DNA of 64,000 bases from Candidatus Photodesmus katoptron Akat1 (GCF_000478685.1 NZ_AMSD01000001.1:186001-250000); one strand, 5' to 3'. Numbered from the stretch's first letter, positions 22,267 to 33,605 are shown. Translations and numbers: made by a program. The notes: generated by a model from the sequence alone, not told the origin.

Positions 22267-23094
22267 TCACATTTGATGTGCAGGCCAAAGTAATAACAAA
22301 TACCTTAATCGTTCAAAATCTACAACTGGATTAGCACGAACTACCACAAACTTTTTTTGAGTATGATGTTCAACTTTATTCACATAGGCCACAGGATAAC
22401 CTTGTGGGTAAACACCACCTAAACCTGATGTGACCAATAAATCACCTTCTTGAATATCAGTAGTAATAGAGATATGTTCTAACTGCATCCAATCCCAATT
22501 ACCAGTGCCAGAAGCAATTGCTCGAACACCATTACGTATAGCTTGCACTGGAATAGCACTGTTATTATCAGTCAATAGCAAAACCCGGCTATTATATGCA
22601 TTAACAGAAGCTACTTGACCAACGATACCATCTTCGCTAATTACTGGTTGACCTTCATACACACCATCATGATGCCCCTTATTAATAAGAATTTGACGAC
22701 GATAAGATGTAGTATCAGCTGCCATTACCTCAGTAACAATTTTCTTTTCATCATGCAATAATGAAAACTCAAGAAGTTTACGTAAATTTTTATTTTCTTT
22801 TTTGTATTCATTTAAAAGCATTAAATCGCTTTTAAGAAGCAGAAGCTCCATCTTCAAAGTACGATTAGAATCGATTAATGATTTCTTTGTATTAAAGTTT
22901 TCATCAAAAAAAACAAAAACAAACCTAGGCATATCAGCTATATACTGTAATGGAATAATTAAACTATTTAAGAAATATCGAACTGTATAAAAAGCACTAG
23001 AATGACTATCTGCAAACATCAAACTAGCTGATAAAATAACAGATAAAAATAAACGAAATTGAATTGAAGGTCCTTTGTCAAATATAGGTTTCAT
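22267..23094 (-). CDS. mreC: rod-shape protein MreC
   Basis: MreC is the bitopic periplasmic scaffold of the elongasome. The 275-residue product starts MKPIFDKGPSIQFRLF, has one membrane helix (about residues 13-31), a coiled coil (about 65-105) and the beta domain with VTEVMAADTTSYRRQI, NKGHHDGVYEGQPV, GIVGQV and SRVLLLTD, ending VDFERLRYLLLLW. It is close to vibrio MreC in sequence but ends soon after the beta domain, so the variable C-terminal tail seen in E. coli (367 residues) is gone. It lies between mreB and the frameshifted mreD. Confidence 0.94.
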   Translation of the reverse strand: MKPIFDKGPSIQFRLFLSVILSASLMFADSHSSAFYTVRYFLNSLIIPLQYIADMPRFVFVFFDENFNTKKSLIDSNRTLKMELLLLKSDLMLLNEYKKENKNLRKLLEFSLLHDEKKIVTEVMAADTTSYRRQILINKGHHDGVYEGQPVISEDGIVGQVASVNAYNSRVLLLTDNNSAIPVQAIRNGVRAIASGTGNWDWMQLEHISITTDIQEGDLLVTSGLGGVYPQGYPVAYVNKVEHHTQKKFVVVRANPVVDFERLRYLLLLWPAHQM

Positions 23095-23166
23095 TCTATT
23101 TAAATATCCAAATGTTGCTTTTTATTTTTAATCTTAAGAATATAGCCTACTAATTTTTTATAGTAA

Positions 23167-24249
<1,083 letters not shown>

Positions 24250-24289
24250 TTAAAAAGAACAAATAAAAAACTTCAACATTCAATAATGA

Positions 24290-26029
24290 TTAAATATTAT
24301 TTAAAGTTCTAATACCTAGTAATGATAAACCTTGTCTAATAGTTTTTGCTATTAATGCCGATAATTGCAACCGACTTTGTTTCAAAAGAATATTTTGTTT
24401 AATTAGAATAGGATAAACTTCATAAAATCTAGAAAACTGCCCTGCTAATTCAAATAAATAATTACATAGAATATGAGGTTGTCCCTGAACAGAAACAGAT
24501 TTTATCACTTCTTCAAACTGTAGCAACTTCATAACAAGTGCTCTTTCCTTCTTGCATGTAATTTTAATAACACCTTTAAAAGAATCTATTGACAGGCCAA
24601 CTTTAGTAAAGATAGAAATAAGACGAACGTACGCATATTGAATGTATAATGCTGTATTCCCTTCAATTTCTAGCATATGATCCCAATCAAATACATAGTC
24701 AGTATCACGATGCTTTGAAAGATCTGAATATTTTATCGCTGCTATTGCAATTATATTAGAAATATTTATTTTCTCATCTGCTTTCAAATTTGGTTTTTTT
24801 GATTCAACTAATTTCATTGCACGACTTTCAGCTTCATTTAATAAGTCTTTAAGAAGCACAGTACAACCTGATCTAGTTTTAAATGGACGACCATCCTTAC
24901 CCAATATCATACCAAACGCATGATGCTCTAAAGAAACGTGTTTGGGAACATAACCTGCTTTTCGAACAATAGTCCAAGCTTGCATTAAATGTTGATGTTG
25001 ACGAGAATCAACAAAATAAAGAATACGATCAGCATCCATCTGTTCATAGCGGTACTTTGCGCAAGCTATATCAGTTGTAGTATAAAGAAAACCTCCATCA
25101 TGTTTTTGTATAATAACTCCCATAGGAGCACCGTTTTTATTTTTAAATTCATCTAAAAATACAACTTTAGCACCATTATCTTGTTTAGCTAAACCTTTCT
25201 TTTCAAGGTCAGTAACAATATCAGGTAACATATCGTTATACATGCTTTCTCCCATTACATGACTATGGGTTAGAGAAACATTTAAACGTTCATAATTACG
25301 CTGATTTTGAATCATACTAATATCCACTAACTGTTTCCACATTTCAGAACAAAATTTATCACCACTTTGTAACCTAACAACATAAGAACGAGCCTGGATT
25401 GCAAATTCCTTATCTGTGTCATATAGTTTTTGAGATTCACGATAAAATTTTTCTAAATTGGATAAATTCATTAATGCTGTATTACTTAAGCCTTTCTGTA
25501 TCCGTTCAAGATTCGCAATAAGCATACCAAATTGAGTACCCCAATCACCAATATGATTTACACGAATAACCTTATGACCTAAAAACTCTAGTACTCGAAC
25601 TACTGCATCTCCAATGAGAGTTGAACGTAAATGGCCAACATGCATTTCTTTAGCTATATTTGGAGCTGAATAATCAACCACAATGGTTTTACTAATTTCT
25701 TTTTGAATACCAAGACATTCATTAGAAACTGAAATTTTATTAATTTTTTCCTCTAAAAAACAATTATTTAGAAAAATGTTAATAAAACCAGGTTTGATAA
25801 CCTCTATTTTTTTTTCAATACCATTTAGGTTTATGATTTTTGATACTTTTTTAGCAAATGTGTATGAATCAATTCCCAAACGTTTAGCAATGCTCATTAT
25901 CCCATTTACTTGATAATCTCCAAATTCTTGTTTTGAAGATTGACGAACATCAGCAAAGCTTCCTAAAGGAGCACCAGCATCTTCAAGGGCATTCGATATT
26001 TTTTTATTAATTAATAATTGCATATTCAC
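24290..26029 (-). CDS. argS: arginyl-tRNA synthetase
   Basis: ArgRS is a class I synthetase that charges tRNA-Arg. The 579-residue protein (E. coli 577) has the N-terminal Add1 domain with GDYQVNGIM, the HIGH-type motif HVGH (residues 130-133) within [31 protein letters not shown], and the family's degenerate KMSKS region [11 protein letters not shown], with the alpha-helical anticodon-binding domain at the C-terminus. The start is GTG at 26029 (7 nt after AGGA), giving MNMQLL as in E. coli MNIQALL; ATG 26023 is the alternative. Confidence 0.96.
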   Translation of the reverse strand: MNMQLLINKKISNALEDAGAPLGSFADVRQSSKQEFGDYQVNGIMSIAKRLGIDSYTFAKKVSKIINLNGIEKKIEVIKPGFINIFLNNCFLEEKINKISVSNECLGIQKEISKTIVVDYSAPNIAKEMHVGHLRSTLIGDAVVRVLEFLGHKVIRVNHIGDWGTQFGMLIANLERIQKGLSNTALMNLSNLEKFYRESQKLYDTDKEFAIQARSYVVRLQSGDKFCSEMWKQLVDISMIQNQRNYERLNVSLTHSHVMGESMYNDMLPDIVTDLEKKGLAKQDNGAKVVFLDEFKNKNGAPMGVIIQKHDGGFLYTTTDIACAKYRYEQMDADRILYFVDSRQHQHLMQAWTIVRKAGYVPKHVSLEHHAFGMILGKDGRPFKTRSGCTVLLKDLLNEAESRAMKLVESKKPNLKADEKINISNIIAIAAIKYSDLSKHRDTDYVFDWDHMLEIEGNTALYIQYAYVRLISIFTKVGLSIDSFKGVIKITCKKERALVMKLLQFEEVIKSVSVQGQPHILCNYLFELAGQFSRFYEVYPILIKQNILLKQSRLQLSALIAKTIRQGLSLLGIRTLNNI

Positions 26030-26144
26030 AAGATGTTCCTTTAAATCTTTAAAGCTGTCAAATAACTTATCTGAATAATAAAATCTGGCATATTTTGTAC
26101 TTATTTAGTATGTTAACGCGCTATTTTTATGCTAAAAAAAATCT

Positions 26145-27059
26145 CTAGACAGACTTTAACAGTTCTGATTGAATCCAAGGCCAACATTGTTTTTTTCGAC
26201 TTAGTGTATTCTCCATCATTAACATACCATTTTTTCTGTATTTATTTAGATTATCTGCCCATTTCCCCTTGTAAATTAACCTAGTTCTAGCTGTCATAAT
26301 GTCAGTAAGCATAATAGCTGAAAAAGGTGAATTATTTTTTTTGCAACGAATTTCCAAATCATCTTCAATATCTTTGATGAGATTGCTAACTTGATCTAAG
26401 CTTGCAAGCTCAACTTGACCAATCATTAAATAATGACCATTATGTGTGTAGGCTTTAAGATCTTTTTCTACTAATTCAGTAGCTGATAATCCTTTGATAT
26501 CTGTTTTAGCAATTAAAATTGATTTAGTAAATTCATCTAAATTTTCTACCGAAGCAATCTTTGCTAATTCTTGCACTGCATCTTTATCTTTTAAAGTACA
26601 AGTAGGAGATGAAAACGCAACTGTATCAGAAAGGATTGCAGACATCATTAAAATTGCTAGTTGTTGTGTAATTTGTACCTTTTCAATTTTAAATAGATTG
26701 AATAATATGGTACATGTGCAACCTACTGGCCAAATCCAAACCTCTAAAGGATTTATTGTCATAACATCACCTAGACGATGATGATCAACAATCCCTAAGA
26801 TTTCAGCTTCGCCAATATCATCTGCTGCTTGTGCTAAATCAGTATGATCAACTAACCACACTTTTTTGCCAGAAATATTCGTACATAATTCAGGTTGTGC
26901 AACACCAGCAGTTTTAAGAATATATTCAGTTTCTCTATTAACCTTACCTTGACGTATGGGCTTAGCTTTAAACCCCCGCGCTTTTAACAAAGCTGTAGTT
27001 GCTAGCGCGCTACAAATACTATCACTATCTGGATTTTTATGACCAATTACAAGAATCAT
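26145..27059 (-). CDS. ppaC: manganese-dependent inorganic pyrophosphatase (family II)
   Basis: Family II pyrophosphatases hydrolyse the pyrophosphate made by synthetases and polymerases, using Mn. The 304-residue product has the DHH-family motifs in order: GHKNPDSDSI (residues 6-15), DHTD near 71, DHHRLGD near 92, and the DHHA2 C-terminal domain with the substrate-binding SRKKQ near the end. A strong AGGAGG precedes the ATG. Vibrios are among the proteobacteria known to carry this enzyme, so it supports the Vibrionaceae reading. Confidence 0.93.
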   Translation of the reverse strand: MILVIGHKNPDSDSICSALATTALLKARGFKAKPIRQGKVNRETEYILKTAGVAQPELCTNISGKKVWLVDHTDLAQAADDIGEAEILGIVDHHRLGDVMTINPLEVWIWPVGCTCTILFNLFKIEKVQITQQLAILMMSAILSDTVAFSSPTCTLKDKDAVQELAKIASVENLDEFTKSILIAKTDIKGLSATELVEKDLKAYTHNGHYLMIGQVELASLDQVSNLIKDIEDDLEIRCKKNNSPFSAIMLTDIMTARTRLIYKGKWADNLNKYRKNGMLMMENTLSRKKQCWPWIQSELLKSV

Positions 27060-27460
27060 TTTTCCTCCTAATCTTAAGCTATTAATAATAATACATTTAC
27101 CTAATCATAAGATAAATAGCTTGCCTCAATTTCAATGATTTACTAACTTTAACTTATTTTTTAAAAATATTTAAATATTGACTATATTATTCTTCTATGA
27201 AGATTAGTTATAATTAATCTTTAATAATAGCAAATATCCAGTTAAATCAAAAACTTAAATTAAATTAAATAAATCCAACGAATTGCAGAATATAGAAAAT
27301 GTTAAAAAACATATTGATTCTAAGTTCTATTTTTCATCATAGTTTGAATATAATCTTAAAATTAGCTTTTTATATAAACTAAATATTTCATTTGATTTAA
27401 AAGATATATAAATCAAACCATATCACTATGTTATGTTTAGAAGTACTTAAGGAATAAAAA
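27060..27460. other. divergent intergenic region, ppaC / arcA
   Basis: A 401 bp gene-free region between divergent genes. Both promoters should lie here. It holds two perfect inverted repeats: AAGATTA/TAATCTT at 27200-27221 (8-nt spacer) and TTTGATTTA/TAAATCAAA at 27391-27417 (9-nt spacer). I see no coding remnant. AAGGA precedes the arcA ATG. Confidence 0.6.
27391..27417. promoter_or_regulatory. 27-bp dyad upstream of arcA, possible operator
   Basis: A perfect 9-bp inverted repeat, TTTGATTTA at 27391-27399 and TAAATCAAA at 27409-27417, lies 44-70 bp before the arcA ATG, where a regulator could act. Each arm contains TTGAT/ATCAA half-sites of the FNR/ANR type, but they are 15 bp apart instead of the 4 bp of a real FNR site. 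AT-rich background makes chance dyads likelier. Confidence 0.4.
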
Positions 27461-28684
27461 ATGAGTATTCTGTATGTTGGTTCTGAGGTAGGTCAACTAA
27501 AACGAGTATTGTTAAATCGACCTGACCGAGCTTTAGTCTATCTTACGCCATCCAATTGCAATAAATTATTATTTGATGATGTCTTTAATATACAAAAGGC
27601 CTTGAAAGAATATGATATATTTGTGAAGACTCTTCTTAGTGTAAAAGGAATCAAGGTATTTTTTCTTCAAAATTTGTTACTTGAAACTTTAGAAATAGAT
27701 AAAGCTAAAGAATGGCTACTAAATACTCAAATCTCTAATTTTCGGTATGGTCCTGTTTTTTCTCAAAATTTACGTCATTACTTAAAAAATATGAAAAACA
27801 AAGAGTTAGCTAGTATACTACTTGGTGGTCTTGCTTATTCAGAGCTAAATATTCATTCATCATCAATCCTTCCTCAAATAAATCAATCTTTAGATTTTGT
27901 TATTGAACCTTTACCTAATCACATGTTTATTCGTGATACATCCTGTTGGTTATATGGTGGAGTTTCTCTTAATCCAATGATGAAATCTTCTCGAAAAAGA
28001 GAAACTAATCATTTAAGAGCTATTTATCGTTGGCATCCAATGTTTTCTAAGCAAGATTTTTTTACATATTTTTTTGATGAAAATATAAACTATGATAATG
28101 TTCATATTGAAGGCGGCGATATATTAGTTATTGGCAAAGGAGTAGTATTGGTTGGAATTTCTGAAAGAACAACTCCACAAGGTGTAGAAAGTTTAGCTTT
28201 TAATCTATTTAAAAATAATCAAGCAAGGGAATTAATAGCAATTAATTTACCAAAAGCGCGTTCCTGTATGCACTTAGATACAGTTATGACTCATGTAAGC
28301 ATTGATACTTTCTCTATTTACCCAAAAGTTATGCACCGAGATCTAGATACATGGAGTTTTACACCAACACTCAATGGTGAAGTTAAAATTAAAAAAGCTG
28401 AGAATTATATTTATGCAATTGAAAAAGCCCTTGGTTTAAGTTCTATTCAAATTATCACAACTGGTGGTGACAAATATCAAGCAGAACGTGAGCAATGGAA
28501 CGATGCTAATAATGTTTTGACAGTTAAACCCGGATTAGTAATATCTTATGAGCATAATATTTATACAAATGAAAAATTTGATAAAGCAGGTATCAAAGTT
28601 TTAACAATTCCAGGTAATGAATTAGGGCGTGGTCGTGGTGGAACTCGCTGCATGAGCTGTCCTATTGAACGTGACTCTATTTGA
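27461..28684 (+). CDS. arcA: arginine deiminase
   Basis: Arginine deiminase converts arginine to citrulline and ammonia, first step of the ADI pathway that yields ATP through ornithine carbamoyltransferase and carbamate kinase. The 407-residue protein has FDDV near the N-terminus, EPLPNHMFIRD, the EGGD motif, SCMHLDTVMT with the catalytic His, and the catalytic Cys397 in GGTRCMSCPI. All catalytic residues of the guanidine-modifying family are present. AAGGA precedes the ATG by about 7 nt. arcB/argF and arcC are not adjacent, so the rest of the pathway, if kept, is elsewhere; ammonia release and acid tolerance are alternative roles. Confidence 0.95.
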   Translation: MSILYVGSEVGQLKRVLLNRPDRALVYLTPSNCNKLLFDDVFNIQKALKEYDIFVKTLLSVKGIKVFFLQNLLLETLEIDKAKEWLLNTQISNFRYGPVFSQNLRHYLKNMKNKELASILLGGLAYSELNIHSSSILPQINQSLDFVIEPLPNHMFIRDTSCWLYGGVSLNPMMKSSRKRETNHLRAIYRWHPMFSKQDFFTYFFDENINYDNVHIEGGDILVIGKGVVLVGISERTTPQGVESLAFNLFKNNQARELIAINLPKARSCMHLDTVMTHVSIDTFSIYPKVMHRDLDTWSFTPTLNGEVKIKKAENYIYAIEKALGLSSIQIITTGGDKYQAEREQWNDANNVLTVKPGLVISYEHNIYTNEKFDKAGIKVLTIPGNELGRGRGGTRCMSCPIERDSI

Positions 28685-29352
28685 TTTTTTGCTATCTAAC
28701 CTATTTTTTATTAAATCTTGGTAACATATATCAACATTTGTAATTAGAAGAACTGTTAACTTTTTCTGTAACTAAAACAAATCGAATCTATTACTAATGG
28801 AAATCTAAATTTGATTCTAAACTAAACAGTTAGCATACTTATATACAGCATTTTATTTTTATTTGAAATATAAGCATATATGAGAAACAGAAAAAAACAA
28901 TTATTACACTTATATTACCCATAGAAACAAAACAAGATATATATTCTAATTATTATAATTGTACTATTCAAATGGTTTCAGTTACTTCTAAAAACGAGAT
29001 TAATGAATTTATTCATAATTTACCAATACAAAGAAAGCAACCAATCTAGGTAAATCATAAGGTAGTTAATGATACTAAATGGTATACTGCTTTATATAGA
29101 AGGTATGAAATAGAATCAAAAAACAAAATTGATGCTTTTCCATTTAAAATTAAGTCATTGAACCCATTTTTTGAAACATATTGACACTGTTAAAATTTTT
29201 AAATTTCCAATATTAACTCAACTAATTTATTAATAACTTAGTTTTTATTTTAAATATGAAACACTATTTCTAGAAAAAATGTAATAAATATACTATATGT
29301 ATCTCTCTCAGATTCTCATGTCTAACAATCTATTTTCAAAGGAATTTTATTA
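28685..29352. other. gene-poor region arcA / trpS containing a damX relic
   Basis: This 668 bp stretch has no intact gene. The middle (28867-29184) holds the remains of a SPOR-domain gene, entered separately. The first 180 bp are AT-rich with no recognisable content. The last 168 bp hold the trpS leader with AAAGGA 11 nt before the ATG. In vibrios and E. coli, damX is followed by dam, rpe and gph before trpS; those three are completely gone here. Confidence 0.6.
28867..29184 (+). pseudogene. damX: damX remnant (C-terminal SPOR domain)
   Basis: Translated on the plus strand in one frame from 28960, the sequence reads CTIQMVSVTSKNEINEFIHN, then after a TAG (29047-29049) VNHKVVNDTKWYTALYRRYE and ends SLNPFFETY before TGA at 29182. 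This follows a SPOR domain: an initial beta strand TIQ..SV, a helix, the RR/K..WY..LYG-like strand and the closing L.PF. DamX is a septal SPOR protein. Its known place upstream of dam-rpe-gph-trpS fits, as trpS follows here. The open frame extends back to 28867, but that part is not recognisable. Call rests on a fold pattern plus synteny. Confidence 0.65.
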
Positions 29353-30372
29353 ATGAAAAAATCTATTGTCCTGAGTGGTATTCAACCGTCAGGTAAATTA
29401 AGTATTGGCAATTATCTTGGTGCATTACGTCAATGGATAGAAATGCAAGATAATTATAATTGCCAATATTGTATAGTAGATCTTCATGCAATTAGTATCC
29501 GTAAAAATCCAAAAGAATTAAATAAAAATATTTTTGACACTTTAGCTATCTGTTTATCTTCCGGTATCGATCCTAAAAAAAGTTCTCTGTTTATTCAATC
29601 GCACATACCAGAGCATACTCAACTTAGTTGGCTCCTTAACTGTTATACACAAATTGGTGAACTTAACAGAATGACTCAGTTTAAAGATAAATCTCAATGT
29701 TATAACAACGTGAATGCAGGTTTGTTTAATTATCCAGTGCTAATGGCTGCAGATATTTTACTTTATGGAGCCCATAAAGTTCCTGTAGGAAATGATCAAA
29801 AACAACACCTAGAACTAGCTCGTAATATTGCTATTCGATTTAATAACATATATAGCCAAAATAATCCAATCTTTACCATCCCAAAAGCATATACTCCAAA
29901 AATCAATGGACGAGTTATGAGCTTACAAAATTCTGCTAAAAAAATGTCTAAATCAGATCATAATCACAAAAATATCATCACTCTTTTAGATGAACCTAAG
30001 ACAATCCTTAAGAAGATTAATCAAGCACAAACTGATCTGGACAAACCACCACGTATCATATATGAAGCAGATAAAAAACCTGGAATTTCAAACTTAATGA
30101 GTTTATACTCAGCGGCAACCGGAAAAACTTTTACTGAAATTGAAACACAGTACCAAAATACAGAACTATATAGTCCATTTAAAACAGATGTTGCTGAAGC
30201 AATCATTTCAATGCTGGAACCAATTCAAATAGAATACAAACGTGTCAGAAAAGATTATTCATATCTTAATTCGGTAATGAGGGATGGTGCAAAAAAAGCA
30301 TCAATTCTTGCTTCTAAAACATTAAAAAAAGTTTATGAAGCAGTAGGTTTTATTGTTCCAAATTTCAAATAA
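29353..30372 (+). CDS. trpS: tryptophanyl-tRNA synthetase
   Basis: TrpRS charges tRNA-Trp. The 339-residue product (E. coli 334) shows the class I motifs SIGN (residues 17-20, in GIQPSGKLSIGNYLGALRQW-type context) and KMSKS (197-201), the GEL-type loop IGELNRMTQFKDK, NYPVLMAADILLY and PVGNDQKQHLELAR. It begins MKKSIVLSGIQPSG with AAAGGA upstream. It is the sole intact survivor of the damX-dam-rpe-gph-trpS neighbourhood. Confidence 0.97.
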   Translation: MKKSIVLSGIQPSGKLSIGNYLGALRQWIEMQDNYNCQYCIVDLHAISIRKNPKELNKNIFDTLAICLSSGIDPKKSSLFIQSHIPEHTQLSWLLNCYTQIGELNRMTQFKDKSQCYNNVNAGLFNYPVLMAADILLYGAHKVPVGNDQKQHLELARNIAIRFNNIYSQNNPIFTIPKAYTPKINGRVMSLQNSAKKMSKSDHNHKNIITLLDEPKTILKKINQAQTDLDKPPRIIYEADKKPGISNLMSLYSAATGKTFTEIETQYQNTELYSPFKTDVAEAIISMLEPIQIEYKRVRKDYSYLNSVMRDGAKKASILASKTLKKVYEAVGFIVPNFK

Positions 30373-30412
30373 CATATTACTGTTTCATATCATAAAAAAG
30401 GAGAAATTTTAA

Positions 30413-30442
30413 TTGACACACACAAATAAAAATCACTATAAA
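30413..30442 (+). promoter_or_regulatory. sigma70 promoter for the DUF47-pit pair
   Basis: TTGACA (30413-30418) and TATAAA (30437-30442) are spaced by 18 bp, about 175 bp upstream of the DUF47 gene. The -35 is a perfect consensus. It should drive the DUF47 gene and probably pit after it, leaving a leader of roughly 165 nt in which I see no recognised structure. Confidence 0.6.
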
Positions 30443-30615
30443 AACAATCAAAACTTTTTGCTATGATGAAGAATATTCATTTTAATAAATAGAGCCGAAA
30501 TTGCTGTTATAGGCAAAGAAAAAAAGTTATAAAATAAAATAAAGAACAGTCTATACTGTTATTAGAAATATACATACTTATATAGTAAGACCATAAAGTT
30601 GCCTTAGTAATCATC

Positions 30616-31296
30616 ATGCCAATAAATACTATTATGGGGTTATTTGCAAAGTCCCCGATTAAACCTTTGCAACATCATGTTGTATGTGTTAACGAGTGCT
30701 GTTCACATCTCGTAAAATTCTTTAAGGCATCTTCTAACCGAGATTGGAAGGAAGCATCTGAAATTTACATGAAAATTTCTAATCTGGAAAAAAAAGCTGA
30801 CATATTAAAACGTAAAATTCGGTTAAAACTACCTAGAGGTTTATTCATGCCTGTTGATCGAAGTGATATGCTTGAACTCCTCACCCAACAAGATAAACTA
30901 GCGAATTTATCGAAAGATATTGCTGGTCGTGTTTTCGGTAGACAACTAGTTATTCCTAAAACTTTTCAAAAAAACTTTATTATTTATTTAAAACGCTGTC
31001 TAGATGCAGCTAATCAAGCACAAAAAGTAATCAATGAACTTGATGAATTACTAGAAACTGGATTTAAAGGTCGTGAAGTAACACTAGTTGCTGAAATGAT
31101 TGATCAATTAGATGTAATTGAAGATGATACTGATACGATGCAAATTCAGCTTCGCCAACAATTGATGGAAATTGAATCAGAATATAACCCTGTTGATATC
31201 ATATTTTTATATAAAATTCTAGAATGGGTAGGAGCTATTGCAGATCAAGCACAGCGTGTTGGTGCCCGTCTTGAAGTAATGCTTTCTCGAGCCTAA
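30616..31296 (+). CDS. DUF47 / PhoU-like phosphate transport regulator
   Basis: A 226-residue all-helical protein of the DUF47 (TIGR00153) family, distant kin of PhoU, usually encoded next to Pit transporters and thought to modulate them. It begins MPINTIMGLFAKSPIKPLQ, a typical N-terminus for the gammaproteobacterial family, followed by heptad-rich helices with many charged residues (SNLEKKADILKRKIRLKLP, DQLDVIEDDTDTMQ). No membrane segment. It is 135 bp upstream of pit in the same direction. Function is inferred from family and context only. Confidence 0.85.
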   Translation: MPINTIMGLFAKSPIKPLQHHVVCVNECCSHLVKFFKASSNRDWKEASEIYMKISNLEKKADILKRKIRLKLPRGLFMPVDRSDMLELLTQQDKLANLSKDIAGRVFGRQLVIPKTFQKNFIIYLKRCLDAANQAQKVINELDELLETGFKGREVTLVAEMIDQLDVIEDDTDTMQIQLRQQLMEIESEYNPVDIIFLYKILEWVGAIADQAQRVGARLEVMLSRA

Positions 31297-31431
31297 ATCA
31301 TAATTAACAAAATAACTAAGAGCAATTAAATACTTTATATACCTCAGTTAATTAAGCGATGATTCTCTCACCGCCTGTCTTTCTTTGTGTATAGATGATT
31401 TTGCTTTAGTTATCAATAATTTGGTACCACT

Positions 31432-32697
31432 ATGGATATTCTGGCAAACTATGGCAATGTCTTAATTTTGATTTCAGCAATTTTTAGTTTTTTTATGGCT
31501 ATTGGAATCGGTTCAAATGACGTAGCTAATGCAATGGGAACATCAGTAGGATCAAAAGCACTTACTGTGAAACAAGCAATTATTATTGCTATGATTTTTG
31601 AATTCACAGGAGCATATCTTGCAGGTGGTCAAGTAACTAATACAATTCGAAACGGTGTAATTGACATATCTCTATTTAATCACAATCCAGATATACTTGT
31701 CTATGGTATGATGTCAGCATTATTAGCTGCTGGTACATGGCTATTGATTGCATCCTATATGGGATGGCCTGTATCGACAACACACTCAACTATTGGTGCT
31801 ATTATTGGTTTTACTTGTACATCACTAGGTATAGAAGCAGTAAATTGGGCAAATGTCCGAGGAATAGTAAGTAGTTGGCTTATTACTCCTATAATTTCTG
31901 GTTTTTTTTCTTATATTATATTTATTAGCACCCAAAAATTAATATTTAATACTGATAATGCACTTGTTAATGCTAAACGATTTGTTCCTATATATATGTT
32001 TATAACTACTATTATTATCACTCTAGTAACTATTAAAAAAGGACTAAAACATATTGGTTTAAATTTAAGTAATGAAAACGCTTGGATTTTGGCGGTGAGT
32101 ATTTCCAGTATAATTATGGTTCTTGGTTATATATATATTCAAAAGAAGTTTATAAACTGCAAAAATGATCATAGCTTTTCTGGAGTAGAAGATGTTTTTG
32201 GTATTTTAATGATCATCACTGCTTGTGCAATGGCTTTTTCACATGGTTCAAATGATGTAGCTAACGCTATTGGTCCTCTTTCTTCTGTTGTCTCGACAAT
32301 TAAGCATGCAACAAGTACAATCATTGCAAGCAAAAATACAATAACATGGTGGATTCTGCCATTAGGTGGAATAGGGATTGTCATTGGCCTTGCTACTCTT
32401 GGTCAAAAAGTAATGGCTACTGTTGGTACTGGTATCACAGAACTAACACCAAGCCGTGGTTTTTCTGCTCAGCTAGCAACTGCATGTACCGTAATTCTTG
32501 CATCTGGTACTGGTTTACCTATCTCAACTACACAAACTTTAGTTGGAGCTGTATTAGGTGTTGGATTTGCTCGTGGAATTGCTGCTTTAAACTTAGGTGT
32601 AGTACGCAATATTGTTGCCTCTTGGATTGTAACTCTACCAGCAGGTGCGATACTTTCAGTTATATTTTTCTATGCTCTTCAAAAGATCTTCAGTTAA
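31432..32697 (+). CDS. pit: low-affinity inorganic phosphate transporter, Pit family
   Basis: Pit permeases import metal-phosphate with protons across the inner membrane. The 421-residue product has about ten membrane helices and the two duplicated signature motifs of the PiT/SLC20 family: GSNDVANAMGTSVGSKALT near the N-terminus and SHGSNDVANAIGPL in the second half, each followed by a WP.STTH/ISTTQ-type segment (GWPVSTTHSTIGA and LPISTTQTLVGA). It is preceded by the DUF47 gene. It converges with folD. Confidence 0.94.
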   Translation: MDILANYGNVLILISAIFSFFMAIGIGSNDVANAMGTSVGSKALTVKQAIIIAMIFEFTGAYLAGGQVTNTIRNGVIDISLFNHNPDILVYGMMSALLAAGTWLLIASYMGWPVSTTHSTIGAIIGFTCTSLGIEAVNWANVRGIVSSWLITPIISGFFSYIIFISTQKLIFNTDNALVNAKRFVPIYMFITTIIITLVTIKKGLKHIGLNLSNENAWILAVSISSIIMVLGYIYIQKKFINCKNDHSFSGVEDVFGILMIITACAMAFSHGSNDVANAIGPLSSVVSTIKHATSTIIASKNTITWWILPLGGIGIVIGLATLGQKVMATVGTGITELTPSRGFSAQLATACTVILASGTGLPISTTQTLVGAVLGVGFARGIAALNLGVVRNIVASWIVTLPAGAILSVIFFYALQKIFS

Positions 32698-32750
32698 AAC
32701 TGATTAAGAAAAATAGTGTATATATATATTTCTAAAAAACTAAACTCTAT

Positions 32751-33605
32751 CTAATATTGTCCAGAAGCAATAATCATAGTATTCTCAATCAAACTAGCTA
32801 CTGTCATTGGACCAACCCCACCAGGTACAGGAGTTATAAAACTAGCGTGTTTTTTAGCTACTTCATACTCTACATCTCCAACTAATCGACCAGATCTTAA
32901 ACGGTTAATACCAACATCAATTACAATAGCACTTTTTTTAATCCAGATTCCAGGAATAAAATTCGGCTTACCTACTGCAACTATCAATAAATCAGCTTGA
33001 CGGACATGTTCTTGAAGATTTTTAGTAAAACGATGACATGTAGTTGTAGTACAACCAGCTAATAGTAACTCTAACGTCATAGGACGACCTACAATATTTG
33101 AAGCACCAACTATTACTGCATGTTTACCACATAAATTTATATTATAATAACTAAGTAACGTAATGATCCCTTTAGGGGTACAGGGTCTCAATTTAGGAAT
33201 ACGTTGAGCAAGACAACCAATATTATATGGATGAAATCCATCAACATCTTTTTCTGGAAGAATATGCTCTAGTACACGCATAGTATTAATGGAATTAGGT
33301 AAAGGAAGCTGAACAAGAATACCATCAATTTTTGAATCTTCATTTAACTGCTCTATAAGAGAAAAAAGCTGATTTTCACTAACAGTAGTAACTGGAATAT
33401 TATACAATTTTGAAATAAAACCTACCTCTTCACATGCTCTCCGTTTATTGTCTACATAAATTTTAGATGCTGGATCTTGACCAACTAAAATTACAGCTAA
33501 TCCAGGAACTCTAAAACCTGAATTAATCCGTTCTTTTACACGATTAGCAACCTCTAAGCGGATATTTTTCGCAACCGACATTCCTTCAATCTTTTGAGCA
33601 GTCAT
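32751..33605 (-). CDS. folD: methylenetetrahydrofolate dehydrogenase / cyclohydrolase
   Basis: FolD interconverts 5,10-methylene-, methenyl- and 10-formyl-tetrahydrofolate with NADP, feeding purines and formyl-Met-tRNA. The 284-residue product (E. coli 288) has the catalytic region [52 protein letters not shown] in the Rossmann part and the C-terminal [15 protein letters not shown]. All catalytic and binding motifs are kept. It is a single minus-strand gene convergent with pit. Confidence 0.97.
   Translation of the reverse strand: MTAQKIEGMSVAKNIRLEVANRVKERINSGFRVPGLAVILVGQDPASKIYVDNKRRACEEVGFISKLYNIPVTTVSENQLFSLIEQLNEDSKIDGILVQLPLPNSINTMRVLEHILPEKDVDGFHPYNIGCLAQRIPKLRPCTPKGIITLLSYYNINLCGKHAVIVGASNIVGRPMTLELLLAGCTTTTCHRFTKNLQEHVRQADLLIVAVGKPNFIPGIWIKKSAIVIDVGINRLRSGRLVGDVEYEVAKKHASFITPVPGGVGPMTVASLIENTMIIASGQY

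Noticed and set aside
27391..27417. FNR/ANR site upstream of arcA
   Set aside because: Half-sites are present but 15 bp apart; FNR needs 4 bp.
32346..32735. 129-codon open frame overlapping pit on the same strand
   Set aside because: Cysteine/tryptophan/serine-rich translation typical of an alternate frame inside a real membrane-protein gene; no ribosome site.
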